The translations under genes were made by a program, and so were the position numbers. Positions 1 to 6,119 of a stretch of DNA of 8,770 bases are shown piece after piece. The number at the start of each line of letters is the position of its first letter. Positions within the stretch are counted from its first letter, which is position 1. The stretch spans positions 1 to 8,770 of the forward strand of contig JAFGOU010000514.1 of assembly GCA_016926315.1 (NCBI GenBank), in the 5' to 3' direction. A model generated the notes under the pieces. That model ran no database searches. It worked only from the letters and a program-made list of their open reading frames with translations, and had not been told where the DNA came from. Source of the stretch: Chitinispirillaceae bacterium. Its GTDB lineage: Bacteria > Fibrobacterota > Chitinivibrionia > Chitinivibrionales > Chitinispirillaceae.

Positions 1-1557
1 ATGCCCCCAGTAGCCGCCGATGTCCGTGCACCAGTAGGGATTGCCTGATGCGCAGAAGTGAAGCCCGGCTGGAATGGAGTTTTGCAGCGCGCCCCAGTTA
101 CAGGAGATGTCGTTGTTCCACTGGATCGAGCCGGAGCGTTGCTGGCCGGCGAACGCCACGCGGGAGAGCAGGGCGGCCCGTTTGTTCGGAATATCGCGCC
201 GCCAGTTGGTGTAGCCGGTATTCATGAGCATGAGCGAATAGGTGTTGTAATACAGGCACCCCTTGCCCAGGGCCGTGGTGAGTGCGTGCCGGTCGAACGG
301 GTCGGGATAGGGATGCGGTTCATCATTATCCAGCCACCACGCATCCCAGCCGTGTGCCGAAAGCAGTTGGGTATTGAGCTGCTGCCAGTAAATGTTCCGG
401 CCGTTGGTGTGGTAAGCATCGATGAAACGGGTTGACCCGCTGGTAACCGGCCACAACGCTCCGGCGTTATTCAATTCAGTATAGTTGTTGCTTCCCGGCG
501 CAAAACACGGCCAGATGGAGATCATGGTTTTAATATTCGCCGCATGCATCTGGTCGACCATTGTTTTAGGGTTTGGCCAGCGTGATGCGTTCATTTTGTG
601 TGATCCCCATGGATCCGGACTCCAGTAGCCCCAGTCCTGAACGATGCAATCGACCGGGATTCGGTTGTTGCGAAACCCATCCTTGACGGCAAGATACTCA
701 CTCTGAGACTGGTACTTGTCCTTGGAATGAATCAACCCATAACACCATTTTGCCAGAAGCGGTACCGTTCCGGTGGTGGTCCGGTACAGCGACAGGACCT
801 TGTCGATCTCCGGACCGTAGAAAAAATAGTAGTCGATCAGGTCGCCGCATTCGGAGGTATAACGATACCGGGTATTGCTCCCTTCCGCTCCGTAAAACCA
901 GCTTTTTGAGTAGTTGTCCCAGAACAGGCCGTACCCGCGTGTGGACACAAGCACCGGAATGACGGAATTGAAATAGTTGATATACTCGTACTTCTGGTCC
1001 ATGAGCTCCGAAGCCTTGCCTTTATAATTGACCGTTGCGGTCCCCTTGCCGCCGTCGATCTGGTGCTGCCCCAGCCCATATAATCCCTCATCGGCCGGTG
1101 AGTTGAATATCGTGTTACAGGTATAGGTGCTGATTCCCTCCACCGTGGCCGCGGCCATGGATTTGTCGTACTCGGCGAGAATGAGCGTATTGTTCAGGTC
1201 GGCATAGCTGATGGCCGCGTTCGATTTCGCGACCTTGACCCTCATGCGGCTGGTGGTGAGGGTAATCGTATCGCCCGCTTCGGCCGTGGTGAAACTCGGC
1301 GTGGCAAAGGTCTTGTTGACGCAAAGAGAGGCCTTTGCCGGAAAGGCCGAGGTCGGCGTGTAGGTCACCCGTACGATGTCGGCCTGGCAGATCGTCACCT
1401 TCATTTTGCCGGTGTTACAGGTAAAGGTCACGCCGTCACTGTCGGTGACATACGATACGACACTGATGGCGGAGCCGACCTGCGCCGTTAAAACGACCAG
1501 CAGACCTAAAGCAGCGCATTGCGAAGCGAACAATCTGAGGAATCCAACCGGTTGCAT
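1..1557 (-). CDS. Secreted GH31 alpha-glycosidase, alpha-xylosidase-like (3' end outside window)
   Basis: Continuous minus-strand frame without a stop for 519 codons; it runs off the left edge. It begins with a signal peptide (hydrophobic ALGLLVVLTA, likely cleavage after VGSA). Residues ~33-140 look like the N-terminal beta-sandwich of GH31, then a TIM barrel. Family landmarks are present in order: VDCIVQDWGYW, MISIWP, the nucleophile region WWLDNDEPH (Asp410, codon at 328-330), AFAGQQR in slightly altered form (VAFAGQQR), the acid/base region WNNDIS (Asp483, codon at 109-111), and GNPYWCTDIGGYWG. GH31 enzymes hydrolyse alpha-glucosides or alpha-xylosides by a retaining mechanism; the barrel resembles the alpha-xylosidase branch used on xyloglucan side chains, but substrate is inferred. 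The usual W-S-G-D acid/base motif reads W-N-N-D here. Start choice: AGGAG lies 8 bases before ATG 1557 but only 2 before ATG 1563, so 1557 is preferred; 1563 adds two residues. It lies 172 bases downstream of the lipoprotein gene. Confidence 0.93.
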   Translation of the reverse strand, partial: MQPVGFLRLFASQCAALGLLVVLTAQVGSAISVVSYVTDSDGVTFTCNTGKMKVTICQADIVRVTYTPTSAFPAKASLCVNKTFATPSFTTAEAGDTITLTTSRMRVKVAKSNAAISYADLNNTLILAEYDKSMAAATVEGISTYTCNTIFNSPADEGLYGLGQHQIDGGKGTATVNYKGKASELMDQKYEYINYFNSVIPVLVSTRGYGLFWDNYSKSWFYGAEGSNTRYRYTSECGDLIDYYFFYGPEIDKVLSLYRTTTGTVPLLAKWCYGLIHSKDKYQSQSEYLAVKDGFRNNRIPVDCIVQDWGYWSPDPWGSHKMNASRWPNPKTMVDQMHAANIKTMISIWPCFAPGSNNYTELNNAGALWPVTSGSTRFIDAYHTNGRNIYWQQLNTQLLSAHGWDAWWLDNDEPHPYPDPFDRHALTTALGKGCLYYNTYSLMLMNTGYTNWRRDIPNKRAALLSRVAFAGQQRSGSIQWNNDISCNWGALQNSIPAGLHFCASGNPYWCTDIGGYWGH

Positions 1558-1729
1558 GGCCATAACTCCTACCCCTTTGCAGGTTTAACGTGACGCACCG
1601 CAGCCGATTGTACTATTTTCAGTACTAAGGGACCGGCGATGCCTTGGCAACAAGCCTCGTACGGCTCTTATATTCTGCCAGTGCTTTCCTTGCCCGGACG
1701 GTCACTGGCAGTTTTTTTCGATAACTTCC
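1558..1729 (-). promoter_or_regulatory. Intergenic leader of the GH31 gene
   Basis: This stretch separates the lipoprotein stop from the GH31 start. Read on the minus strand it holds an A-tract and a 9-bp hairpin (described separately), a small dyad GTACT-N6-AGTAC (1610-1625), a TACAAT that could serve as a -10 (1607-1612) but without a convincing -35 at 17 bases, and a clear ribosome binding site, GGGGTAGGAG, just before the start codon. The gene may therefore have its own promoter rather than depending on read-through from the regulator-lipoprotein operon. The ribosome binding site is convincing; the promoter call is weak. Confidence 0.3.
1675..1718 (+). terminator. Perfect 9-bp hairpin with T7 tail, plus-strand orientation
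   Basis: The arms CTGCCAGTG (1675-1683) and CACTGGCAG (1703-1711) are perfectly complementary across a 19-base loop, and seven T follow at once (1712-1718). This has the form of a Rho-independent terminator, though the loop is long. The T-tract is on the plus strand, while both neighbouring genes are transcribed on the minus strand, where the hairpin is preceded by A7 and followed by AATATAAG. It would therefore stop plus-strand RNA antisense to the GH31 gene, or act as a weaker hairpin at the end of the lipoprotein transcript. Structure is seen directly; function is inferred. Confidence 0.45.
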
Positions 1730-3403
1730 CTACCTGAACTCCACCAACTTATCATCCACGCGCTGATTCATATAGCACAGCTTGATCCAGTCGGGACCCG
1801 GCGCAAAACTCATCACCCGAACCTCGTCGATCCGGCCGTTGAAATAGCACCACCCTTCGTAATAGGGGATCAACACCTGGCGGGCGTATCTGCCAATGGA
1901 AAAATCGTCACCCGTGTTCCTCGAATAATTTCCCGGCTGGACCGGGACCGAATCGTTCACCATATCGCCATTGATGTACAGGTACTGTTTCGTGCCCGAA
2001 CGCACGCCCGTCAGATACACCCACTGCTTTTGTCCCGGCGCGGGCGGCACGGAGTCCTCGGTATACCCCCACCCCTGTCGGTCCTGAAACGTCACGAACT
2101 CCCAGGTCGCCCTACCCCGGCCGTTGCACTTCAGCTTGAGGTAGTATTGCTCGTGGCCTTTGCCGGCGATCGCGTGCCAAAGCGTATCGATCGTATCCGC
2201 ATACGCCCAGAGCGAGATGGCATAGCTGCCGTTTTCCGGCAGATCGAGTTTTCCCGAGGCGGTGTTCGGCATGGCGATATAGGCCGTCGTGCCGTTGAAA
2301 TCCCTCGCAAGACCAACGGCGCCGGCCACCGCGGAGGCAGCGGTCATGTTATACGGCGTGCCGTGGTACTGGTTGACCGTTGCATCATACACAGTCCCGT
2401 TACCCGCGCCGCCTAGGTGCCAGACGCCCTGGAACCCGCGCGACGCGTCGAAAACTGAGGTGCTGTTTGATAATGAAGCAACGTCAGAAATCGAAGCCCC
2501 CCAGTGCATCACGATATACTGGCGGTCGTTATTGCCGAGCACCGTATCCACCCGTACCCAGACCTCCGCGGCCGTCGCATCCCACCGCTCTATCTCGAAG
2601 GCAAGGCGTGTGCCGTTGGGGTTGGAAAAACGGAGGTCCGCGCCATCGGGCCGGGCCTGCGAAAACGGAAAATTGGCGCTATTCAATCTGACGAGCACGG
2701 GGAAACCACCGACATTTCCCGACACGGCCGCGCCCGACGCCGTGGTATTGAGAAAGAGCTTCCTGGAGTAACGCCATTGCGGAAACGGCAGCACCACCGT
2801 GTCCCCGGAAACGACCTCGACGGCTGACCTTACCACCGAGGCGTCGTCGGTTGAGCGCGACGCGTAATTGACCGAAGGGATGGTCCCGGCCGGCACCCGG
2901 TCAAGCAGCACCTGACCCGCGGCCCCGCTGATAAACGACGCAACGCCGGTGCCGGGAATATACAGGTAGCCGCTGACGGGGTCCGCGCCCTCGGGTGGCG
3001 TTATCAGTATTCCGCCAGGCAGGTGAAGGCGCGCATCCTCCACCATGGTGGTGTCCCCGGTGATGACCACCGCGGTCATGAGGGAACGCCTCTCCGAATT
3101 GAGGGCGATGGCCACCACCGAATAGCGGGCCGATGAGTCGGGCGCTTTCAGAAGGTAGGTACCGCTGGAATCGGTCATTGCGGAGCTCGCCTGCGGAAGC
3201 GGCTTATCTGCCACCGGATCATAGGTTTCCGGATACAGCGTCACCAGTACCGAGCAGGCCGGAACGCCCGCTTCATCCGCCACCCGGCCGATCACGGTTT
3301 CGGAACTGCTGCCGCCCGCGACCATGTCGAGCGAGCCGCAGCGAACTAGGAGAATGCCGACGGTTGCGGCCAGCAGCAGGGTGGTGACGATCAGGTTACG
3401 CAT
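1730..3403 (-). CDS. DUF2341 / LamG-like surface lipoprotein
   Basis: 557 residues. The N-terminus (hydrophobic 4-20, Cys22 in LLVRC, then GSLDMVAGGSSSET) looks like a lipoprotein signal, although Arg at -1 of the lipobox is unusual. Residues ~34-125 resemble a carboxypeptidase-regulatory-like beta-sandwich (IGRVADEAGVPACSVLVTL, with SSGTYLLKAP later). Residues ~209-302 match DUF2341 (QWRYSRKLFLN, GFPVLVRLNSANF, YIVMHWGA). Residues ~325-535 form a LamG/concanavalin A-like domain (GVWHLGG, ARDFNGTTAYIAMP, SYAISLWAYA, FNGRIDEVRVMS), ending in the DUF2341-associated tail DWIKLCYMNQ. This layout is common in Fibrobacterota surface proteins and is thought to bind glycans; no catalytic site is seen. 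Start: ATG 3403 is preceded by AAGGGGG with 6-base spacing and gives a proper signal; an in-frame ATG at 3520 would bury the signal and overlap the regulator by 125 bases. The start overlaps the regulator stop (ATGCGTAA), indicating translational coupling. Exact ligand is unknown. Confidence 0.9.
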   Translation of the reverse strand: MRNLIVTTLLLAATVGILLVRCGSLDMVAGGSSSETVIGRVADEAGVPACSVLVTLYPETYDPVADKPLPQASSAMTDSSGTYLLKAPDSSARYSVVAIALNSERRSLMTAVVITGDTTMVEDARLHLPGGILITPPEGADPVSGYLYIPGTGVASFISGAAGQVLLDRVPAGTIPSVNYASRSTDDASVVRSAVEVVSGDTVVLPFPQWRYSRKLFLNTTASGAAVSGNVGGFPVLVRLNSANFPFSQARPDGADLRFSNPNGTRLAFEIERWDATAAEVWVRVDTVLGNNDRQYIVMHWGASISDVASLSNSTSVFDASRGFQGVWHLGGAGNGTVYDATVNQYHGTPYNMTAASAVAGAVGLARDFNGTTAYIAMPNTASGKLDLPENGSYAISLWAYADTIDTLWHAIAGKGHEQYYLKLKCNGRGRATWEFVTFQDRQGWGYTEDSVPPAPGQKQWVYLTGVRSGTKQYLYINGDMVNDSVPVQPGNYSRNTGDDFSIGRYARQVLIPYYEGWCYFNGRIDEVRVMSFAPGPDWIKLCYMNQRVDDKLVEFR

Positions 3404-4274
3404 CTGCAGCCCCCTTACGGGTATCGGACAGGGGGAAGAACTGCATGTTGAGCTGAAAAACACGGTCCGGCTCACGCTCCTGTTCCGCAAGTGTTGCGAT
3501 CTTGTTCCTGACCGCGGCAAGCTCCTCCTTGATCGCGGTCATGGTCGCCGCTGAAATGCCGAGCGTGAGCGTTGAGAGGTTGACGTTTTCCACACCGAAC
3601 CGGTCGAGCGACCCGTTTGCCAGGGCGGTCATCTCCTTCTGGAAACTGATCACCTTGAGCGCGGTCATACTCGCTTCCGGTTTGAGTGGTCCCGTGGTGA
3701 TTGCGCTGCTGGTGAGGACAAAGGCGCCATCACGGTTTTTTTCGATAAACCCGAGCCGTTCGAGTATGGCGAGCGCTTTCTTCGCTTCTTCGGGACGAAT
3801 CCGCGGATTCAGGGTCGCGGCTATGGTCCTGCAATCAGCCTCGCTGTCACCGAACCTGCCGATCGATATCAACGCCCTGATCGCGCTGTAGTACCACTTC
3901 TGATAATACTCATATTTCGTGGTTTCGACAAGCCGCGCCTTTGAGCCCTGGCACGACATCATGCGCTCGAAAAACAGGGTCCGCTCGTCAACCGTTGCCG
4001 CCTCATTGAAAAAAACCAGGTTCTCAAAGTATTCCGCCTCTTTTTTGGTATGGCGCATTGCAGCGGAAAACTTGAAGATGAGCGCCCTGCCAAGGTTCTG
4101 GCGACCCTCGACGACATCCTTATAGAGGCCAACGGAGTTGATTCCGGCTTTTTTTGCAAAATAGCGGTAGGAAAACGCTTTGGTGGCAAGCTTCTGCTCT
4201 TTGTAAAAATCAGCAAGATACCGGCGGTAGTCGGTATAGTCAAAAACGGAAAGGGTGGAGGCGTGTTTTCGCAT
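3396..4274 (-). CDS. TIGR02147 / DUF4423 family putative transcriptional regulator
   Basis: 292 residues, no signal peptide, so cytoplasmic. Residues ~11-25 carry the family opening FDYTDYRRYLADFY. Residues ~35-85 look like an XRE-type helix-turn-helix (SYRYFAKKAGINSVGLYKDV, then an acidic-basic helix ending EAEYFENLVFFNEA). Residues ~122-195 (YYQKWYYSAIRALISIGRF and a winged-helix-like stretch LAILERLGFIEKNRDGAFVLT) and the end VFQLNMQFFPLS fit DUF4423. Length is normal for the family, which is highly expanded in Fibrobacter-like genomes; function is uncharacterised, DNA binding being inferred from the fold. It is the first gene of a two-gene operon, its TAA lying inside the start of the lipoprotein gene. 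A sigma70-like promoter and paired repeats precede it, suggesting autoregulation. The ribosome binding site is weak (AGG, 6 bases before ATG 4274). Confidence 0.9.
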   Translation of the reverse strand: MRKHASTLSVFDYTDYRRYLADFYKEQKLATKAFSYRYFAKKAGINSVGLYKDVVEGRQNLGRALIFKFSAAMRHTKKEAEYFENLVFFNEAATVDERTLFFERMMSCQGSKARLVETTKYEYYQKWYYSAIRALISIGRFGDSEADCRTIAATLNPRIRPEEAKKALAILERLGFIEKNRDGAFVLTSSAITTGPLKPEASMTALKVISFQKEMTALANGSLDRFGVENVNLSTLTLGISAATMTAIKEELAAVRNKIATLAEQEREPDRVFQLNMQFFPLSDTRKGAADA

Positions 4275-4356
4275 TGTAGGCCTAAAGATAAATATAAGGG
4301 TAATCAGGTCGCTGTTTCAGGAAAAAAGTATAACAATTGAATGTTTCGTTCTGTTT

Positions 4357-4480
4357 TTACGGAACACTTAAACTGAAATAATCAATTATAACATTATATG
4401 ATTAGATAAAATATGTCAAATATGCGTATTTATATTAATTTAAAAATATCTAATTCTTACGGAACATTTTAAAGGAAATA
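4357..4480. repeat. Two imperfect 24-bp direct repeats spaced exactly 100 bp
   Basis: Copies at 4357-4380 and 4457-4480 match at 20 of 24 positions, sharing a perfect 10-base core TTACGGAACA and a shared end GAAATA. The left copy is also the right half of a dyad: TGTTTCGT (4342-4349) faces ACGGAACA (4359-4366) across 9 bases, 7 of 8 positions complementary. The copies flank the predicted regulator promoter, one upstream of the -35 and one just downstream of the start point. They look like binding sites for a dimeric regulator, most simply the adjacent TIGR02147 protein. The repeats are seen directly; the operator role is inferred. Confidence 0.55.
4393..4419 (-). promoter_or_regulatory. Sigma70-like promoter of the regulator-lipoprotein operon
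   Basis: On the minus strand a perfect TTGACA (4414-4419) precedes a perfect TATAAT (4393-4398) with 15-base spacing; TAATGT at 17 bases is an alternative, and a second TATAAT lies at 4385-4390. The surrounding DNA is very AT-rich. Transcription would start near 4386, giving a leader of about 110 bases before ATG 4274. The 15-base spacing is below the usual 16-18, so the promoter may need an activator or DNA distortion, consistent with the flanking repeats. Confidence 0.5.
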
Positions 4481-4515
4481 CCCGAGGAGAAAAGACTCCC
4501 GGGTCCACCTTTTTT
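4481..4515 (+). terminator. GC-rich hairpin followed by T6 in the intergenic region
   Basis: CCCG-A-GGAG (4481-4489) pairs with CTCC-CGGG (4496-4503), with one bulged A and a six-base loop. Six T (4510-4515) follow after TCCACC, and pyrimidine-rich DNA continues to about 4558, including a small CTGAT-TTTT-ATCAG hairpin (4525-4538). Only the plus strand has the T-tract. No gene lies upstream on the plus strand within the window for over 4 kb, so it could end plus-strand RNA from the AT-rich promoter region, or be a leader hairpin of the protease gene. The gap between hairpin and T-tract makes terminator activity uncertain. Confidence 0.3.
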
Positions 4516-4569
4516 CCTTCTTTTCTGATTTTTATCAGGCAAACCCCTCTTTTTTTCCTATGTTACTTA

Positions 4570-4707
4570 ATGTCTGTCCGAAAACCCTTACTGTCACAAG
4601 GTAGTCATTCCGGCGAAAGCCGGAATCTATGATTTTACGCAAAAAAAGGATCTGGATACCGGCCTGCGCCGGTATGACGTCACAAAGAGGACTTTTCGGA
4701 TGGACAC
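4570..4707. mobile_element. MITE-like non-coding element with TIRs and 6-bp flanking duplication
   Basis: The ends are inverted repeats: ATGTCTGTCCGAAAA (4570-4584) against TTTTCGGATGGACAC (4693-4707), 12 of 15 positions complementary, with TCCGAAAA perfect. A perfect 6-bp direct repeat, TACTTA, flanks it on both sides (4564-4569 and 4708-4713), as expected of a target-site duplication. At 138 bp it has no room for a transposase, so it would be moved by one elsewhere in the genome. It lies upstream of the protease gene, ending 52 bases before its start, and may affect that gene's expression. The structure is seen directly; mobility is inferred, and no family name is assigned. Confidence 0.6.
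4604..4678. repeat. REP-type pair of inverted hairpins (REPIN-like) inside the MITE
   Basis: Two compact hairpins face each other: ATTCCGGC-GAAA-GCCGGAAT (4607-4626) and ATACCGGC-CTGC-GCCGGTAT (4656-4675), each a perfect 8-bp stem with a 4-base loop. The outer ends also pair: GTCATTCCGGC (4604-4614) against GCCGGTATGAC (4668-4678) with one mismatch, so the whole 75 bp can fold as one cruciform. It closely resembles the very widespread bacterial repeat beginning GTCATTCC and ending GGAATGAC. The heptamer GTCACAA occurs close to both sides (4593-4599 and 4679-4685). Confidence 0.8.
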
Positions 4708-4759
4708 TACTTACTAAAGCAGCGCAAAACCGGATTCAATCAAAAAAGGGGAGGGTCCT

Positions 4760-5800
4760 ATGGTTTTCAAACTGGCGCTCATTTTTGCGGTATCGGTATC
4801 ATGTCTTTTCGCTCAGCCCTATTCCGGCACCATTTTCAATTTTCCGAACTCTTTTAAAGACGACGACCCCACCGCGCTCAGCGAGGTCACCTACAAAGGT
4901 CAGGAGAGCCGGAGGGTATACGACCGCCGCGTCGGTTCCGTAACCTTGAACGTCTATGTGTATATCGCCAGCTTCAGCGACGGTTGTCCTGCATGGGACA
5001 TGATGGTCAATCCGGAATTCAGCCAGATTGAAGCAAAGGCGTTGGCCGAAAAATACGCCCGCAACATAGGGCAGATGCCGATATGCGTTCGCACCGGCAT
5101 CACCGGAGCGGCAATCCACGCTGGAAGCAATCCGTGGGGAGGGGGGAATCCTCTTACTATCCACACCGGTCAGGGGGACAGTTATGAGCGTCAAGGTATT
5201 GTTACCGAAACAATGATCCACGAAGCGACCCATGCCGCGTTCGACCGCAAGTACTATACCGCAGAATGGGCAGCGGCGGCAAAAGCCGACGGCCAGTATA
5301 TTTCATCGTATGCCCGTGACAACCCGACCTCGGAAGACCACTCCGAGACCTTCCTGTGCTGGCTGGCGGCGCGGTATAAAAAGGACCGTATCTCTTCAAC
5401 CGATTACACAAAAATCACCACCACGGTTCCCAAACGCCTGAAATGGTATGACGATATGAATTTCAACCTGAGTCCCATAAACGGCACCGGCATTGCCGGC
5501 AACCACAATCCGGCACGGTCAGCAGCTTTTACCCTCATCGCCAATTATCCCAATCCTTTTCTTTCGCAGACGACCATTGGATATACCATTGTCAATCCTT
5601 CCCCGGTTACCCTGCAGATTCTTGATATGAAAGGCAGGGTGATCAGGACGCTGGCGCAGGAAACGGCCGATGCAGGCAGGTATCAGAAGGTCTGGGATGC
5701 GCACAACGACGCAGGGCAAAAAGTTTCCTCCGGCACCTACATCTTCAAGCTGATTGCCGGAGAGTTGCTGATCACCCGGAACATGGTGTTGCTGCCTTAG
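4760..5800 (+). CDS. Secreted HExxH zinc metalloprotease with C-terminal FlgD/T9SS-type module
   Basis: 346 residues. A signal peptide (hydrophobic LALIFAVSVSCLFA, probable cleavage after Ala18) leads to a catalytic domain of ~20-235. The zinc-binding motif is HEATH at 154-158 (His154, Glu155, His158), and Glu196 within SEDHSETF is the likely third ligand, a gluzincin-like arrangement; the Pfam family is not recognised with certainty. Residues ~262-346 form a FlgD-Ig-like sorting module (NYPNPF, VTLQILDMKGRVIRTL, AGRYQKVWDAHNDAGQKVSS, GTYIFKLIAG, final RNMVLLP), as found on proteins of bacteria with type IX or related secretion. Start: GGAGG lies 5 bases before ATG 4760. It is read divergently from the regulator gene, with a MITE between. 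It may digest cell-wall glycoproteins or process surface proteins; the substrate cannot be told from the sequence. Confidence 0.9.
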   Translation: MVFKLALIFAVSVSCLFAQPYSGTIFNFPNSFKDDDPTALSEVTYKGQESRRVYDRRVGSVTLNVYVYIASFSDGCPAWDMMVNPEFSQIEAKALAEKYARNIGQMPICVRTGITGAAIHAGSNPWGGGNPLTIHTGQGDSYERQGIVTETMIHEATHAAFDRKYYTAEWAAAAKADGQYISSYARDNPTSEDHSETFLCWLAARYKKDRISSTDYTKITTTVPKRLKWYDDMNFNLSPINGTGIAGNHNPARSAAFTLIANYPNPFLSQTTIGYTIVNPSPVTLQILDMKGRVIRTLAQETADAGRYQKVWDAHNDAGQKVSSGTYIFKLIAGELLITRNMVLLP

Positions 5801-5816
5801 GGGAAGTCCTGTCCAT

Positions 5817-6101
5817 TTGCCGGAGACGGAAGGCCTTCTCGATCACGAGGATTTCTTCGATACATGCAACGCGGGCGTGCCTGCGGCAGTAACGCGGTAC
5901 GCCCTTGCCCGCCGCTATCAGGTTTCCCTGCGGATATTCGACATGCGGGGCAGGCAGGTTGCTTCTCTCGTCAATCGCATCCAGGCCCCGGGAACCTGCA
6001 CCATCTCCCTTGGCGGCCCTTTGATCAGCGCTGGTTTTTATATCGTCTCTTTTAAAGCGGGAGCTGTCGAGTCTGTTCAAAGGTGCCTTCTGGCGCAATA
6101 A
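5817..6101 (+). CDS. Orphan C-terminal sorting-type module, probable gene remnant
   Basis: 94 residues from a TTG start; there is no earlier ATG, the frame being open only from 5772. Residues ~22-94 align with the C-terminal module of the preceding protease (VSLRIFDMRGRQVASLV against VTLQILDMKGRVIRTL, and SAGFYIVSFKAG against SSGTYIFKLIAG). The usual YPNPF opening is missing, replaced by CNAGVPAAVT. There is no signal peptide or catalytic domain, so as it stands it could not be exported and would have nothing to anchor. The ribosome binding site is poor (GGAAG, 10 bases before TTG). The simplest reading is the surviving tail of a deleted secreted enzyme; a fusion partner through frameshift with the protease is less likely. 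Residue-level similarity to the protease tail is too low for a recent tandem duplication. Confidence 0.5.
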   Translation: MPETEGLLDHEDFFDTCNAGVPAAVTRYALARRYQVSLRIFDMRGRQVASLVNRIQAPGTCTISLGGPLISAGFYIVSFKAGAVESVQRCLLAQ

Positions 6102-6119
6102 ACCATGGGCAAAGCAACC

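Noticed and set aside
58..435. Plus-strand reading frame of 125 codons
   Set aside because: It lies antisense to the GH31 catalytic barrel, which is continuous and carries both catalytic Asp residues; the plus frame has no recognisable domain.
1118..1432. Repeated GTGTTACAGGTA-A-AGGT-like stretches near 1112 and 1405
   Set aside because: Both encode a short TCNT strand in the GH31 N-terminal domain; similarity is limited to about a dozen bases and is explained by coding.
3404..3520. Longer form of the lipoprotein gene starting at ATG 3520
   Set aside because: It would put 39 polar residues before the lipoprotein signal and overlap the regulator by 125 bases; the ATG at 3403 has a good ribosome binding site and an 8-base overlap.
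4357..4480. CRISPR-like array
   Set aside because: Only two imperfect copies with a single 76-base interval holding a promoter; no array and no cas genes.
4629..4943. Plus-strand frame overlapping the protease start
   Set aside because: It begins inside the REP-like repeat and runs out of frame through the protease signal peptide; the protease frame has the ribosome binding site and the domains.
5769..6101. Programmed frameshift joining the protease to the orphan module
   Set aside because: The protease already has a complete module ending in the usual RNMVLLP tail, and no slippery heptamer is evident where the frames overlap (5772-5800).
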